Positions 42,101 to 49,991 of a stretch of 64,000 bases of DNA are shown in pieces. A model generated the notes under the pieces. It was given only the letters and a program-made list of their open reading frames with translations. It was not told the DNA's origin and did no database searches. Each line of letters starts with the position of its first letter. Position 1 is the first letter of the stretch. Location of the stretch: NCBI GenBank assembly GCA_910577015.1, contig CAJTKU010000002.1, forward strand, positions 1 through 64,000, read 5' to 3'. The stretch comes from an uncultured Lachnospiraceae bacterium. Its GTDB lineage: Bacteria > Bacillota > Clostridia > Lachnospirales > Lachnospiraceae. Position numbers and translations under genes: made by a program.

Positions 42101-43862
42101 GTACGCATGTGAAAATGATGGGAATCTGGGAACGGAAGGAACAGGGGAAGCTGCCGTGGGGAAAACGAGAATAGGCGGAATTGTTGGCATCTATTCGGTG
42201 TCGGGTTCGTACTCCGGAGATATAACCATTGAAAACTGTATTAACAGGGGGCAGATTGCAAGCCCTGATTCCAACCACAAGGAAGACATGACATTTGGCG
42301 GAATTGTGGGCAGCAGCGGCGGTTCCATAAAGAACTGCACCAATCTTGGGAAAATATATGGAGGTACTTATTGCGGAGGTATTACAGGGGGAGTATCAGA
42401 GCAGTCCAGAAGAATTATGATAACAGGCTGCGTGAATGGCTCACCTGATATCCCCGATGCCGGTGCTATTGAATGTCTGGACGCGGCAAATTATACGGGC
42501 GGCATTGTGGGATTGGCCCGATGCAGCGTAAGTCGGGAGCTTTTTATCACAGAATGTATTAACTATGGCGATATCCTGATGACGGAAGAAAATGAGAATT
42601 ACAATACAGGGGGTATTCTTGGAAATGCGACAAGAATAGGGGGAACATATGCGGAGGGAGTCCTTGAAATATCATACTGTGAAAATTATGGAAATATAGT
42701 CAATGCCTTCAGTCAATGCGGAGGCATCGTAGGTTATGTGAGCAGGAGCAATTATATTATTGCACGCTGTAACAATTACGGGGATATTACGGCATCTTTG
42801 GATAATGGAAGTTATGTCGGCGGCATTTGTGGTTCGGCAGTAAGCTATAACGGGGGCATTGCAGGCTGCATCAATACAGGGAATATTTCGGCTTCTTCAA
42901 ATAAGGGAGGACTAAGCGGCCGGTTTGGCAGCGGATACCTTGTGAACAGCTATCATATAGGAACCGTGGCCCCGGGAGGAGGCTATACCGGTGATTTGAT
43001 AGGATGGAGTTCTACCGGTGCGGGGTACTGCATGGACTGTTACAGCGCGGGTAAAAACTGTACAAATTGGGTGGGCGTTACAGTTTCCGGCGGCGCTTTT
43101 CTGGGGCATTCTTTTTGGCAGAGGGGAAATGCCTATATGAATTTTTCCCTTGCGGATGCAAGGCAGCGGGTGGAAAGTTATGAGTATATACCAAAATCGG
43201 TGCCGCAAGCGGCAAACTTTACGTACTATCCGGCAGTAATTAATGAAGCGCATCCAAATCAAAGTACGGTTTCCCGGTTCACTTTTAAAGTGGAAAACAA
43301 AGACTACTATATGGCATCGGGCATGGAACTGTGGCTGTATGAAGATACGGTTTCCGACGACGATATACTTACGGATGATGCAGGCAGTCAGGCGTTCTTC
43401 CATACATCGATTTCCTTTAACGGGGGTGCAATTCCCGGAACGGTCACTATAAATATACCGGAGGAACAGCTTCCTGAATCCGAAACCACGTATAAGGTGG
43501 CGTTAAAGACATTCGGTTATGATGTGATTCTGTATGACGGCAGCCTGATTGCCGGTACTACGGATACGGCGAGGCTTGTGCAGGCATCTACCCTTACCCT
43601 GCCGGCATCGCCCGTGGCAGAGGCATCTTTTTCCTTGCGAAGCGTATCCGGCGGGGATGCAGTGACAGAAGATGTATCGGGCGGCGACAGCGTATCAGGA
43701 GGAGACAGTGCGTCGGACGGCGACAGCGTATCAGGAGGCGACAGTGTGTCGGACGGCGACGGCGCATCAGGAGGAGACAGTGCGTCGGACGGTGACAGCG
43801 CATCGGGAGACGGCGGTGCATCAGGAAGCGACAGTGTATCAGACAGAAACGGCATACCTTGA
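36162..43862 (+). CDS. Giant prepilin-type protein with GLUG-like repeats and SGGD tail
   Basis: This 2,566-residue protein has a type IV prepilin signal. G20|F21-T-L-M-E25 gives the cleavage site with Glu at +5, followed by a membrane helix (about 26-45). A pilin-like head follows to about residue 430. Residues about 430-2330 are glycine-rich repeats with a GG-[IVLF]-x-G core and later C-x-N-x-G-x-I pieces (about 47 cores counted by eye), as in GLUG-motif beta-helix adhesins. A non-repeat domain (about 2330-2490) and a low-complexity SGGD/SDGD tail end the chain. No LPxTG anchor is seen. GAGG precedes the ATG. The gene has its own promoter and terminator, with no pilus assembly genes nearby. 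Confidence 0.85.
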   Translation: MNKNRLRCKKNYGKISGNQGFTLMEMIIVIAIIAVLIGLAAVGMSGYYRTADQMRRAEVAETAFYSLQSHVNYLERQGSLAQFHGQILSYNRTVYGQDNILSEAQNRTIIELNYGGENAASFYADEYYPDHRDSRIVYIRLDKEQEGREENPVYGILAASLQDEGVMEGSFLIEYDMSTGVVRGVFYSEDAGTLAYHFAGDAAASTGDATDCILRDAGSLYGKRQGFYGLTYTAAGYAKEVYETGSLFLPDKLELVNGDRLYLTWREPNTENPSFADGAFRMEEIRYVVTLYNRNNEVIAVYNLKRGEMYSDASGTQAGLLNYLDDFAGPIPDSLSGSTKTARAGYVDLSYGDSPDGRSGQYYFMLLECLDHPFLKNGYEFEGSDAIHATVSIAYGGGNLPGGEESVASNEESAFYAHVENGEGEEEYGIGCARHLWNIRNGYDDGDYRLVGDIDWADIEGRARDISFTSTQFADRETMGQFHSFTGNLTGEKPEQEVSLGLYDYYQIHGLVIREEGTGRVGLFTINRGSISKIVFSESWIKGTTEIGTAAGLNMGSIEDVCILEGAVTGESRVGGVAGSNEGTIRGCTVTTGEHLISANHTVGGVAGYASGEVTDSRAACRVEAVAPEGTEKISTSLTGRYVGGVIGYLKAGVSAENLYSGVLLDAESGMPLAETEAGRAGAVRACSLVTGIQYVGGVIGDMEKGAGTYMKLYNYAELGVTYVSEEERAARSDANTRIYQYFGGITGMVHEGNGLLDCVNYAPVAVTFVKDGKPIEDDLYAYIDNYPQNNYYWNLPRYIGGIAGTNQGTVTDCYSLCGEYGSFAVEAESYSRVFKRSENCYVGSYVGGLIGNNEGTLLFTADLPVDAMQVVVKAFNLSCGGLVGNAGKGIIRNEKGPLKVQGVVALQGNGRPQNNAEYMGGIVGSIRGGEFSGAYINDAYVMGKTAGGITGYLGKGMALENCVNTGIVYGRGNENHSISSAVGGVAAFNYGTLTNCTNEGTVTTAKEGMDIPASNGTENGYAYLNGNTKGGVGGVAGYNAGLIENCHSRLNADGSNYIVASVLCQTGGLVGVNENNGKTLLGVILHDGTETVDLPIVVGAAKNINVSTRVGGVVGNVSGSLELKDFTYTGEITVKYPQTLHTPGIGGIAGSMGVGASLEGCTMSGKITTGASNVGGLVGYMTGGVIDGAGKVTEQAVIQGGNSTGGIVGYHLVSDASSHIDIMENVATVTGGNNVGGIAGYVGKGNTLDLSNRRNSGSVTGINYVGGLAGQYIFGTQTGLSGCENIGYVMGTSSVGGIIGHLSAQDFTPVYTVKDMFNVGRIAANQSGAKNIGGIVGYGRCSLAVTGCRNEGEIGPMEEGQECAADCLGGIVGYAHQILTLKSCSNAGSVMGRSSVGGMTGALGQKQDGVSAFWDCVNEAGVQLMASKSSAGGMLGSANGSGIIEIQRCTNRGFLDGPSYIGGMAGYSNYFVLHVTDCHNYGEIGAHSAGRWTLTGVGGIIGAAGGNNAMEQSLIKDCMNHANIYEAGYQTSNPMLTGGIGGIAGSISLPMTIQDCSYGSEENRYAISSSGKTGYVGGIVGCSGSGSCSLKLIHCDSYADILSSGDLACAGGLIGRAQGAVLIGEEGNEESFCHSYGKIDARGKVIDTGGLVGYFDYDSIAIYGSRRFGTIGEGAIDISRTGGLIGTAGNTRDGEVIIKDCTQYGQVYHAKQWVGGFVGQHSRVSLILENCANGVEDKEGSGYIYTVNGAVSVGGFIGSSNSSVALYACNNHGDIVIDKKASYVGGFIGAGSMKGVIGDEADEGRACFNYGDIRGEGASVAYLGGIVGCLYKSGELHVFYAENHGSIGADMSLANWAGGIIGATELSSAGSLGELVACANHGVIGGEGRLEGAGGIVGRSGGLILGRQNEEDSGCINYGMLYGESGEYMLGGIIGQINYGDSEVYYCKNHGDVAKGNGSQCSTIGGILGQGLNISRALLYACENDGNLGTEGTGEAAVGKTRIGGIVGIYSVSGSYSGDITIENCINRGQIASPDSNHKEDMTFGGIVGSSGGSIKNCTNLGKIYGGTYCGGITGGVSEQSRRIMITGCVNGSPDIPDAGAIECLDAANYTGGIVGLARCSVSRELFITECINYGDILMTEENENYNTGGILGNATRIGGTYAEGVLEISYCENYGNIVNAFSQCGGIVGYVSRSNYIIARCNNYGDITASLDNGSYVGGICGSAVSYNGGIAGCINTGNISASSNKGGLSGRFGSGYLVNSYHIGTVAPGGGYTGDLIGWSSTGAGYCMDCYSAGKNCTNWVGVTVSGGAFLGHSFWQRGNAYMNFSLADARQRVESYEYIPKSVPQAANFTYYPAVINEAHPNQSTVSRFTFKVENKDYYMASGMELWLYEDTVSDDDILTDDAGSQAFFHTSISFNGGAIPGTVTINIPEEQLPESETTYKVALKTFGYDVILYDGSLIAGTTDTARLVQASTLTLPASPVAEASFSLRSVSGGDAVTEDVSGGDSVSGGDSASDGDSVSGGDSVSDGDGASGGDSASDGDSASGDGGASGSDSVSDRNGIP
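43660..43850. repeat. Tandem repeats encoding the SGGD/SDGD tail
   Basis: Units of about 12-24 bases encode V-S-G-G-D, A-S-D-G-D and similar steps near the 3' end of the giant gene. The reading frame is kept throughout. Such arrays change copy number readily by slippage. Confidence 0.75.
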
Positions 43863-43886
43863 ATGAAAATACTGTAAATGAGAAAT

Positions 43887-43922
43887 GGCAAGGCGGCTTT
43901 TTATTCGGCCGCCTTGCTATTT
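43887..43922 (+). terminator. Terminator of the giant prepilin gene
   Basis: GCAAGGCGGC and GCCGCCTTGC form a perfect 10-base stem (within 43887-43918), followed by TATTTT. Confidence 0.88.
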
Positions 43923-44129
43923 TAAATATTTATTTAGATAGAGAGTTGAATCCAACCTGTCGAACGGAATTTTTCTTGAATTTATCCCAAAAGTATACTG
44001 TTTTATAGAAAAGGGAAAGCCAGAGAGGCGGCTATTCCTCACAATAGCAAACTAAAACATAATTATAATGTTCAGCCGTCAGCTACTGGGACAAAGCGGC
44101 TGAATCTATGAGAAAGGAGGACGCACCCT

Positions 44130-44621
44130 ATGTCAAATTGCAAAGTAATCGCTCTGACAAATCAGAAAGGCGGTGTAGGCAAGACCACCCGGCGGTGAAT
44201 CTGGGCGTAACTCTGGCACAGCAGGGAAAGAAAGTCCTGCTAATTGATGCCGATGCACAGGCAAACCTAACCATGTCCCTCGGCTACCAAAGACCAGACG
44301 ATTTGCAGGTCTCTCCACCATCATGCAGGACATCATAGACGATAAATCCGTCGATGCCGTTCAAGGTATCCTACACCACAATGAGGGCGCAGACCTGCTC
44401 CCGTCCAATATTGAGCCGTCGGGCTTGGAAGATGTACTCGTGGACTGTATGCCGAGTTTGGTATGTTCATCATCAATGCACTGGCGGTGGCTGACAGCGT
44501 GGTTATCCCTACACAGTACTACTACATTTCTGCAAAAGCCATAGAACTGTTACTCTATTCCGGTTTAAGGTCAGATTATGACAAAATAAACCGTATAGGT
44601 GGTTTAACGGTGTTCTTATGA
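44130..44621 (+). pseudogene. Decayed ParA/Soj ATPase of an integrative-element type
   Basis: The start (behind GAAAGGAGG) reads MSNCKVIALTNQKGGVGKTT, an intact deviant Walker A motif, then shifts frame at 44190 through loss of a base. VNLGVTLAQQGKKVLLIDAD continues in another frame, shifts again near 44310 (STIMQDIIDD), and a deletion joins LEDV to LVDCMPSL. After a further shift GMFIINALAVADSVVIP is readable to about 44621. The sequence matches ParA proteins of Tn1549-like conjugative elements from memory. A hairpin (TTCAGCCG with CGGCTGAA) lies upstream at about 44070-44104. The gene cannot make a working protein. Confidence 0.85.
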
Positions 44622-44691
44622 ACGATAAAATATAGATGTGTTGGCGAAAAATGTTGAAAGAGAGCGGTTTGAAACAAAATGAAATAGGATG

Positions 44692-44720
44692 TTGTGAGAC
44701 ACTACATTTTGTGGTATACT
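44692..44720 (+). promoter_or_regulatory. Sigma-A promoter for the 127-residue/HD cassette
   Basis: TTGTGA (44692-44697) and TATACT (44715-44720) have a 17-base spacer, 47 bases ahead of the first gene of the cassette. Confidence 0.6.
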
Positions 44721-44766
44721 AATAAAACACACCAAAATCAATGAGTTTTAACTAGGAGGAGTCCAA

Positions 44767-45150
44767 ATGTGCACATTTATAGGAATTGAAAGTGTAGCCG
44801 CAAATGCTTTAATTGAACTTTTGGAAAAGCGGAATGAGAGAGAAGTCTCTTTCGATATGATTGTAAGATACGGCACACGAGTTGCACGTGTTCTACAGGA
44901 GAGTTTCAATGAAGAACCAATTCTTCTTCTTTCCAGAAAATATCAAATTAATATGATTGAGAATTATTCGGATTTTTTTGAAGTGGATTTATCCTCTGGA
45001 GGACAAGGGGCGCTTTTTAGGTCAAAGGGAGAAGATAAGCAAAAAATTATAGAGGCATTGACAAAGAATTTTCGTTGTACTATGGGTATACAATTATTGA
45101 AAGCATTTATGTCAGTAGATGCACTTCATGAGTTGGGGGTTAGTGTATGA
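44767..45150 (+). CDS. Unknown 127-residue protein encoded ahead of an HD phosphohydrolase
   Basis: This protein starts behind TAGGAGGAG. It appears soluble and mixed alpha/beta (NALIELLEKRNEREVSFDMI, ILLLSRKYQINMIENYSDFF, GQGALFRSKGEDKQKIIEAL). No family is recognised. Base composition is clearly more AT-rich than the flanking genes. It lies 54 bases ahead of the HD gene in the same direction behind one promoter, so the two probably form a unit. Confidence 0.65.
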   Translation: MCTFIGIESVAANALIELLEKRNEREVSFDMIVRYGTRVARVLQESFNEEPILLLSRKYQINMIENYSDFFEVDLSSGGQGALFRSKGEDKQKIIEALTKNFRCTMGIQLLKAFMSVDALHELGVSV

Positions 45151-45204
45151 CAAAAAACCAAACAGCTTCTCTTTGTATCGATTTATTGAAATGGAAAAGA
45201 TAGT

Positions 45205-47016
45205 ATGAAGAAGACAAAGAAATTTAGAGACCCAGTTTATGGTTATATTGAGATTAACGAGGATATCGTCCACAATATAATTGATACGGCAACTTTTCAA
45301 AGACTTAGAAATATTCGCCAGACAAGTTATGCTCCTCTTTATCCATCTTCTTTACATAATCGTTTTGTTCATTCGCTTGGGGTATACTATTTGGGATGCT
45401 TGGCGTTTAATGCTATTTTGCAATCATTACAAGAGAATGAAGAAAAGGGAACACAAATTTTAGGAGGATTAAACAGCCTTTGTAAAAATAAGCTTGTACG
45501 ATATAAAGAGCTTTTTGAGTTAGCGTGTTTATTGCATGATGTAGGACATTCCCCCTTTTCACATACAGGGGAAGAATTTTATACAAAAAGTAAAAGTCAA
45601 GCAATTATTATGTCCGAATCGGAAATAGAGGAATACCAAAAAAAGATTAATAAGGCTGCAGATATTAAAGAAAAGGAAAAACTGGAAAAGCAATTTGAAG
45701 AATCCCAAAAATATAGCATCTATAAGCATTTGGCGTATTTAACAAATGACAAGGTTTTTAGAGAAACGATTTCATCTGATTCCTCTCCACATGAAATTAT
45801 GAGTAGTATTATTGCATTGGAGAGTTTTGGGCATGATGAAAGATATTTCAAAAATGATAGTGAACGTTCTTTTTTTGCACGATGTATAACTGGTATCCAA
45901 TATAATGATGCGATGGAACCTTCACCCAAAGATTTTATGGAAATGAAAGATGAACAGCGAGATAATATATGGGAAAGAATGTTGCTGAATTGTATTATAC
46001 AATTACTGCATTCGTCAGTTATTGATGTAGACCGCTTAGATTACATTATTCGTGATGCTAACACCATGGGTTATCAGAGCGTATCTGTGGATTATGAAAG
46101 ACTTTTGTCAGGCCTTGAAATAGTTTTGGTAGATGATTATACGTTTACAGTAGGATTTCATAAGAATGCAATTAGTGTCATCGAAAATGCAGTTTATGCT
46201 CACGATAATGAAAAAAAGTGGGTGCAGAGTCACCCTGCCATTTTGTATGACAGCTTTTTACTGCAACGAGCTATAATATATATTGAGGATAAAATTAAAG
46301 AAGATTATCCCCAAGCAAAAGCTACGTTGTTTAGCTATGACTCATTGACCGATAAGGGAAGTTATTTTAATACACCCGGAACAAATGTCCCGCAACTGCA
46401 TATTCGTTATTTAGGAGATGCTGATTTAATCTTTTTAATGAAAAACCGATATAGTAGTAATTACTCAGAAGAGTATTTTAGTAGAGATAAACGTAGACTT
46501 CCCGTTTGGAAATCAGAAGCAGAATTCATGAATTTATTTGATAAGGGGGAGAGAAAGACTATTATTAATGCGTTGGAGAAAGTTTTAACTAATGGTTCTG
46601 GTGTTGTGGATAGTGTTGAAGTAAATGATGAGACAATTAGTGCTATTAAAAAGGATATTGACGAATCAAAAGGATACTCTATTCGGGCAGAAGTATTTCA
46701 AAAAAAATTGGAATTTGTCAATATATTATTAGATACTTGTGCGAAATATGGAGTTGAAAGGAATATCGCTTTATTATCGAAATCCTTTTTTAAAAGTAAT
46801 TTTTCTAAAGAAACAATGAGAAATCTTCCAATGTTATTTCCTGGAGGTAAAACAAAGAGCAGACTAAAAGATGTCTCTCCCACATTATTTAGTGAGCAGA
46901 TAGGTGAAGGGAAATTGGTTTATTTATTTTATTATCCACGTGAAAATAGAGGGAAAATAGACTCTCATCGGTTTGCAAGAGAATTGTTATCTTTATTTAA
47001 AAATAGTATGCAATAA
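45205..47016 (+). CDS. HD-superfamily phosphohydrolase (dNTPase/COG1078-like), 603 residues
   Basis: The N-terminal half has the HD-domain set of the dGTPase/SAMHD1-like branch: FQRLRNIRQTSYAPLYPSSL, His in HNRFVHSLGVYYLG, the HD pair in LACLLHDVGHSPFSHTGEEF (about residue 110) and the later Asp in SSVIDVDRLDYIIRDANTMG. The C-terminal 250 residues are not recognised and make it longer than usual COG1078 proteins. dNTPases of this type can lower nucleotide pools, and some serve phage defence. The gene is AT-rich and lies in an element scar, so it was probably acquired horizontally. The substrate is inference. Confidence 0.82.
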   Translation: MKKTKKFRDPVYGYIEINEDIVHNIIDTATFQRLRNIRQTSYAPLYPSSLHNRFVHSLGVYYLGCLAFNAILQSLQENEEKGTQILGGLNSLCKNKLVRYKELFELACLLHDVGHSPFSHTGEEFYTKSKSQAIIMSESEIEEYQKKINKAADIKEKEKLEKQFEESQKYSIYKHLAYLTNDKVFRETISSDSSPHEIMSSIIALESFGHDERYFKNDSERSFFARCITGIQYNDAMEPSPKDFMEMKDEQRDNIWERMLLNCIIQLLHSSVIDVDRLDYIIRDANTMGYQSVSVDYERLLSGLEIVLVDDYTFTVGFHKNAISVIENAVYAHDNEKKWVQSHPAILYDSFLLQRAIIYIEDKIKEDYPQAKATLFSYDSLTDKGSYFNTPGTNVPQLHIRYLGDADLIFLMKNRYSSNYSEEYFSRDKRRLPVWKSEAEFMNLFDKGERKTIINALEKVLTNGSGVVDSVEVNDETISAIKKDIDESKGYSIRAEVFQKKLEFVNILLDTCAKYGVERNIALLSKSFFKSNFSKETMRNLPMLFPGGKTKSRLKDVSPTLFSEQIGEGKLVYLFYYPRENRGKIDSHRFARELLSLFKNSMQ

Positions 47017-47053
47017 AAAATTAGAAATGAATATGTCTAAGGCGCATCACCAT

Positions 47054-47099
47054 GAAGCCGCTTATTCTTATGGATTTTAAGAGTAAGCGGCATTTTTAG
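47054..47099 (+). terminator. Terminator after the HD gene
   Basis: AGCCGCTTA and TAAGCGGC close a hairpin with a long loop that can itself pair (TTCTT with AAGAG), followed by ATTTTT. Confidence 0.65.
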
Positions 47100-47428
47100 T
47101 CCTGCGTCCTCTGGTACAGTTATATAGTCGCCTTCACTACTGGGAATGGAGGCTACTTTCTTTTGTCCTTAAAAATTTGATAAAGCAGATTGATAAGGCT
47201 TTCGTTTGGGGGCTTTTATACCCTCCGAATGAAAAAGAGGGGTTGCCGCCTTTAGCTCTCTGGTTTCCAGTGTCACAAAGCATATCATTAATTTATATAA
47301 TTATCACCCAAATTTTAATCACCCGAAATCCATCAAAAAAAAGTAAGCAGTTTATAGTCGCTCAAAAAAATTCCCTCTTTTTCTGGTTTTCCCGGTTTGC
47401 AAAATAATAATCTTAAGAACCTGTGATG

Positions 47429-47457
47429 TTGACGGCGGAAAATAAATGCACTATGAT
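47429..47457 (+). promoter_or_regulatory. Sigma-A promoter for the O-antigen-ligase-like gene
   Basis: TTGACG and TATGAT are separated by exactly 17 bases, 34 bases ahead of the start at 47491. Confidence 0.7.
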
Positions 47458-47490
47458 GGGAGAGAGAACATGGAATAGAGGAACCAGAAT

Positions 47491-49251
47491 ATGAAATGGA
47501 TAGGTTGTTTAAGGGAAAAGTGCCGGGGGCTGATAACAGAGATTAAGGAAATGAGCGTTGCTGAAACCTGCAGGGCTTTTTTGTATCTGCTGATGAGGCT
47601 TACGCTCATTTGCTATCTGGCGGCCATATTAGTGGCGCTTCCTTTTTATTTTCAGCGGGAAACAGGATATACGACAATTGGCAGCAGCAAATCGGAACTG
47701 TTTCAAAAATGGGGTATCGGTTCGGCAAGGATGTTTGTACATATCTTTCTTCTTTACCTTGTTTTTGCATTGTTTTGCTGGTGGAAAGAGAACAGGAAAA
47801 CGAAGCATAAGGCGGCCTTGCTGATTAACCGCTTTCTTGATGGTTTTTCCATTACTGACAAGTTTGTCATTTTTTATATACTCAGTCTCTGCTTTTCCTA
47901 TTATTATTCTCCTTATTCGGAGGTAGCGTTGATGGGCACCAGCGGCTGGTATATGGGATTTGTTCCGCAAATGGTGATGGCAGGTTCTTATCTGGCAGTG
48001 ACAAGGCTGCTGCCGAAAGCGCTGGTTAAGTGGACGGCTGCCGCCATGCTTTTGGTTTCCTTCGGGGTTTTTCTTCTGGGGGTGTTGAACAGGTACGGTG
48101 TCAATCCGCTGGGCATGGCGTCCGCAGGCCCTTCTTTTATCTCAACGATTGGCAATATCAACTGGTACTGCGGCTATTGGACGGTTCTGTTTCCTGTGGG
48201 TGCAGGGATGTATCTTTTGTATGAGAAAGAGTACGGGAAGGAAAAAAAGAGTCTGTATCTGCAGCGTGCGGCGCTGGGAGTTTTTACTGCCGTGGGATTT
48301 GCAGCCGGCATTACACAGGGCAGTGACAGCGGGATGCTGGCGCTGGCAGCAACGCTCCTGCTTATGGGCTGGCTGGCCGGCAGCAGCAGGGAAAGGCAGG
48401 AACGTTTTTTTGAAATGCTTCTGATTTTTTGTGCAGCGTTGATGGTTCTGGCGGTGGTACAGTGGAGATGGCCGGACAGGAATCAATATATTACATGGCT
48501 CTACCGTCTTCTGGTACAGACGCCGCTTCCCTGGGTGGGCGGTCTGGGAATCTTTCTTGCGTATGTATTTCTTGTGAAAGGAAGGCAGGGAGAATTGTGC
48601 AGACGTGTTTTTCGCGCAGTCTGGCGCACTTTGACGGTACTTTTTTGTGCGGCAGTATTATTGACTGCCGTTGCAATTGCTGTGAATACAAAGCATCCGG
48701 GAAGCCTCGGGAGATTTTCAGAGATTCCGCTGTTTACTTTCAGTAAAGATTGGGGGAATTTCAGGGGCGGCACGTGGAGAGCAGGTGTTGAGACATGGCT
48801 GTCTCAGGATATTTTGCATAAAATTACCGGCACAGGCCCGGATACCATGGCGTCTTTTATATATGAAGGCTCCAATATCAGTCTTTTGGAAGCGGTCAGG
48901 GAACAGTTTGGAAACAGCCGGCTGACGAACGCCCATGGAGAGTGGCTTACCGTTCTTTCTAATCTGGGCGTAATGGGTCTTTTAAGTTTTGGAGGAATGA
49001 TAATCAGCGCCATTGTCTGTTTTGTCCGTGCGGAAAAAAAGACAAAAGACGGGAATCCGGCAGGGGCATTGTGCGCAGTCTGCGGCATCAGTTTATTTTG
49101 TTATACGGTAAATAATATTTTCAGTTTCCAGCAGGTTATGAATATCACGCAGATGTTTCTCGTGATGGGGCTGGGAGGAGCATTGCTCAGGCAGAAAAAA
49201 TGTGAGGATGGTGACAGGGAGCATGACCAGGATATTGATTGTGGAGGATGA
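47491..49251 (+). CDS. O-antigen ligase/Wzy-like polysaccharide membrane protein
   Basis: This 586-residue protein has about eleven to twelve membrane segments. Between late segments lies the Wzy_C/WaaL signature loop: RGGTWRAGVETWLSQDILHK, GTGPDT and then NAHGEWLTVLSNLGVMGLLS. Such proteins polymerise or ligate lipid-linked glycans at the outer face of the membrane; in Gram-positives they may act in capsule, teichoic-acid-like or glycoprotein synthesis. No sugar-synthesis genes adjoin it. The response regulator gene starts inside its last 29 bases. Confidence 0.85.
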   Translation: MKWIGCLREKCRGLITEIKEMSVAETCRAFLYLLMRLTLICYLAAILVALPFYFQRETGYTTIGSSKSELFQKWGIGSARMFVHIFLLYLVFALFCWWKENRKTKHKAALLINRFLDGFSITDKFVIFYILSLCFSYYYSPYSEVALMGTSGWYMGFVPQMVMAGSYLAVTRLLPKALVKWTAAAMLLVSFGVFLLGVLNRYGVNPLGMASAGPSFISTIGNINWYCGYWTVLFPVGAGMYLLYEKEYGKEKKSLYLQRAALGVFTAVGFAAGITQGSDSGMLALAATLLLMGWLAGSSRERQERFFEMLLIFCAALMVLAVVQWRWPDRNQYITWLYRLLVQTPLPWVGGLGIFLAYVFLVKGRQGELCRRVFRAVWRTLTVLFCAAVLLTAVAIAVNTKHPGSLGRFSEIPLFTFSKDWGNFRGGTWRAGVETWLSQDILHKITGTGPDTMASFIYEGSNISLLEAVREQFGNSRLTNAHGEWLTVLSNLGVMGLLSFGGMIISAIVCFVRAEKKTKDGNPAGALCAVCGISLFCYTVNNIFSFQQVMNITQMFLVMGLGGALLRQKKCEDGDREHDQDIDCGG

Positions 49252-49960
49252 TGCGGATATCAATCAGATTTTTGCCAAAATCATGACAAAGCAGGGGTAT
49301 GAAGCAGTGCAGGCTTTTTCGGGAAGCGAGGCAGCGCTCAGACTTTTTCCGAATGGGGAGGAAAAAGGGATGGCAGCCGGGGAATTTGATTTGATAATTC
49401 TGGACTTGATGATTCCCGGCATCCCGGGGGAGGATATCCTTGTTAAAATAAGAAAAGAAAGCGACATTCCCATTATTGTGGTTTCAGCCAGGTCGGCGCT
49501 TGCGGACAGGGTAAGGCTGCTCAATCTGGGGGCGGATGATTATCTGGTAAAGCCTTTTGAAGTGGAGGAAGTGGTTGCAAGGGTCAACGGCGCTCTGAGG
49601 AGGTACAGGCGGAATGCAGACGGAAGGGCTGCCGGAAGCGGACAGGGCAGGGGTGATTTGGAGGGACAGGCGATTACCTATAAAAACCTTGTTCTGAACC
49701 CGGATGCCAGGGAAGCAAAGGTTTGTGACAACCTGCTTTCCCTTACGGCGCATGAGTATGACATCCTTTATCTGTTGCTTCAGAATCCCGGCAAGGTCTA
49801 TTCCCGGGAAAGTCTTTATGAGCAGGTATGGCAGGGAGGATATTACGGGGAGGACAATACCGTAAACGTCCATGTCAGCAACCTTCGCCGGAAAATTGCG
49901 GCGTTTGATGAGGAAGAATATATTAAGACCGTGTGGGGCATCGGATTTAAAATGGCATGA
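49223..49960 (+). CDS. OmpR/PhoB-family response regulator of an ABC-exporter module
   Basis: This 245-residue regulator has a receiver (RILIVEDDADINQIFAK; Asp in DLIILDLMIPGIPGED; Lys in LVKPFEVEEVVARV) and a winged-helix domain (VYSRESLYEQVWQGGYYGED, VNVHVSNLRRKI). The start after GGTGACAGGGAG lies in the end of the upstream gene. Its kinase is probably the one at 51801, beyond the ABC genes, an order common in peptide-antibiotic sensing systems. Confidence 0.9.
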   Translation: MTRILIVEDDADINQIFAKIMTKQGYEAVQAFSGSEAALRLFPNGEEKGMAAGEFDLIILDLMIPGIPGEDILVKIRKESDIPIIVVSARSALADRVRLLNLGADDYLVKPFEVEEVVARVNGALRRYRRNADGRAAGSGQGRGDLEGQAITYKNLVLNPDAREAKVCDNLLSLTAHEYDILYLLLQNPGKVYSRESLYEQVWQGGYYGEDNTVNVHVSNLRRKIAAFDEEEYIKTVWGIGFKMA

Positions 49961-49991
49961 TTAACTTTACGATTTCTTTAAACTTTCTAAA

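Larger units (their letters stand above)
47017..47490. other. Gene-free 474-base stretch after the HD cassette
   Basis: It holds a perfect hairpin, GCCGCTTA with TAAGCGGC (about 47055-47092), followed by ATTTTT, a good terminator for the cassette. The rest, to about 47410, looks like non-coding remnant. A promoter for the next gene follows: TTGACG (47429-47434) and TATGAT (47452-47457), 17 bases apart. Confidence 0.65.

Noticed and set aside
36162..43862. Open frames on the minus strand of the giant prepilin gene
   Set aside because: They are antisense shadows of glycine-rich codons and lack ribosome sites and recognisable domains.
47177..47407. 76-codon frame after the HD gene
   Set aside because: It has no ribosome site and its sequence looks like translated non-coding DNA.
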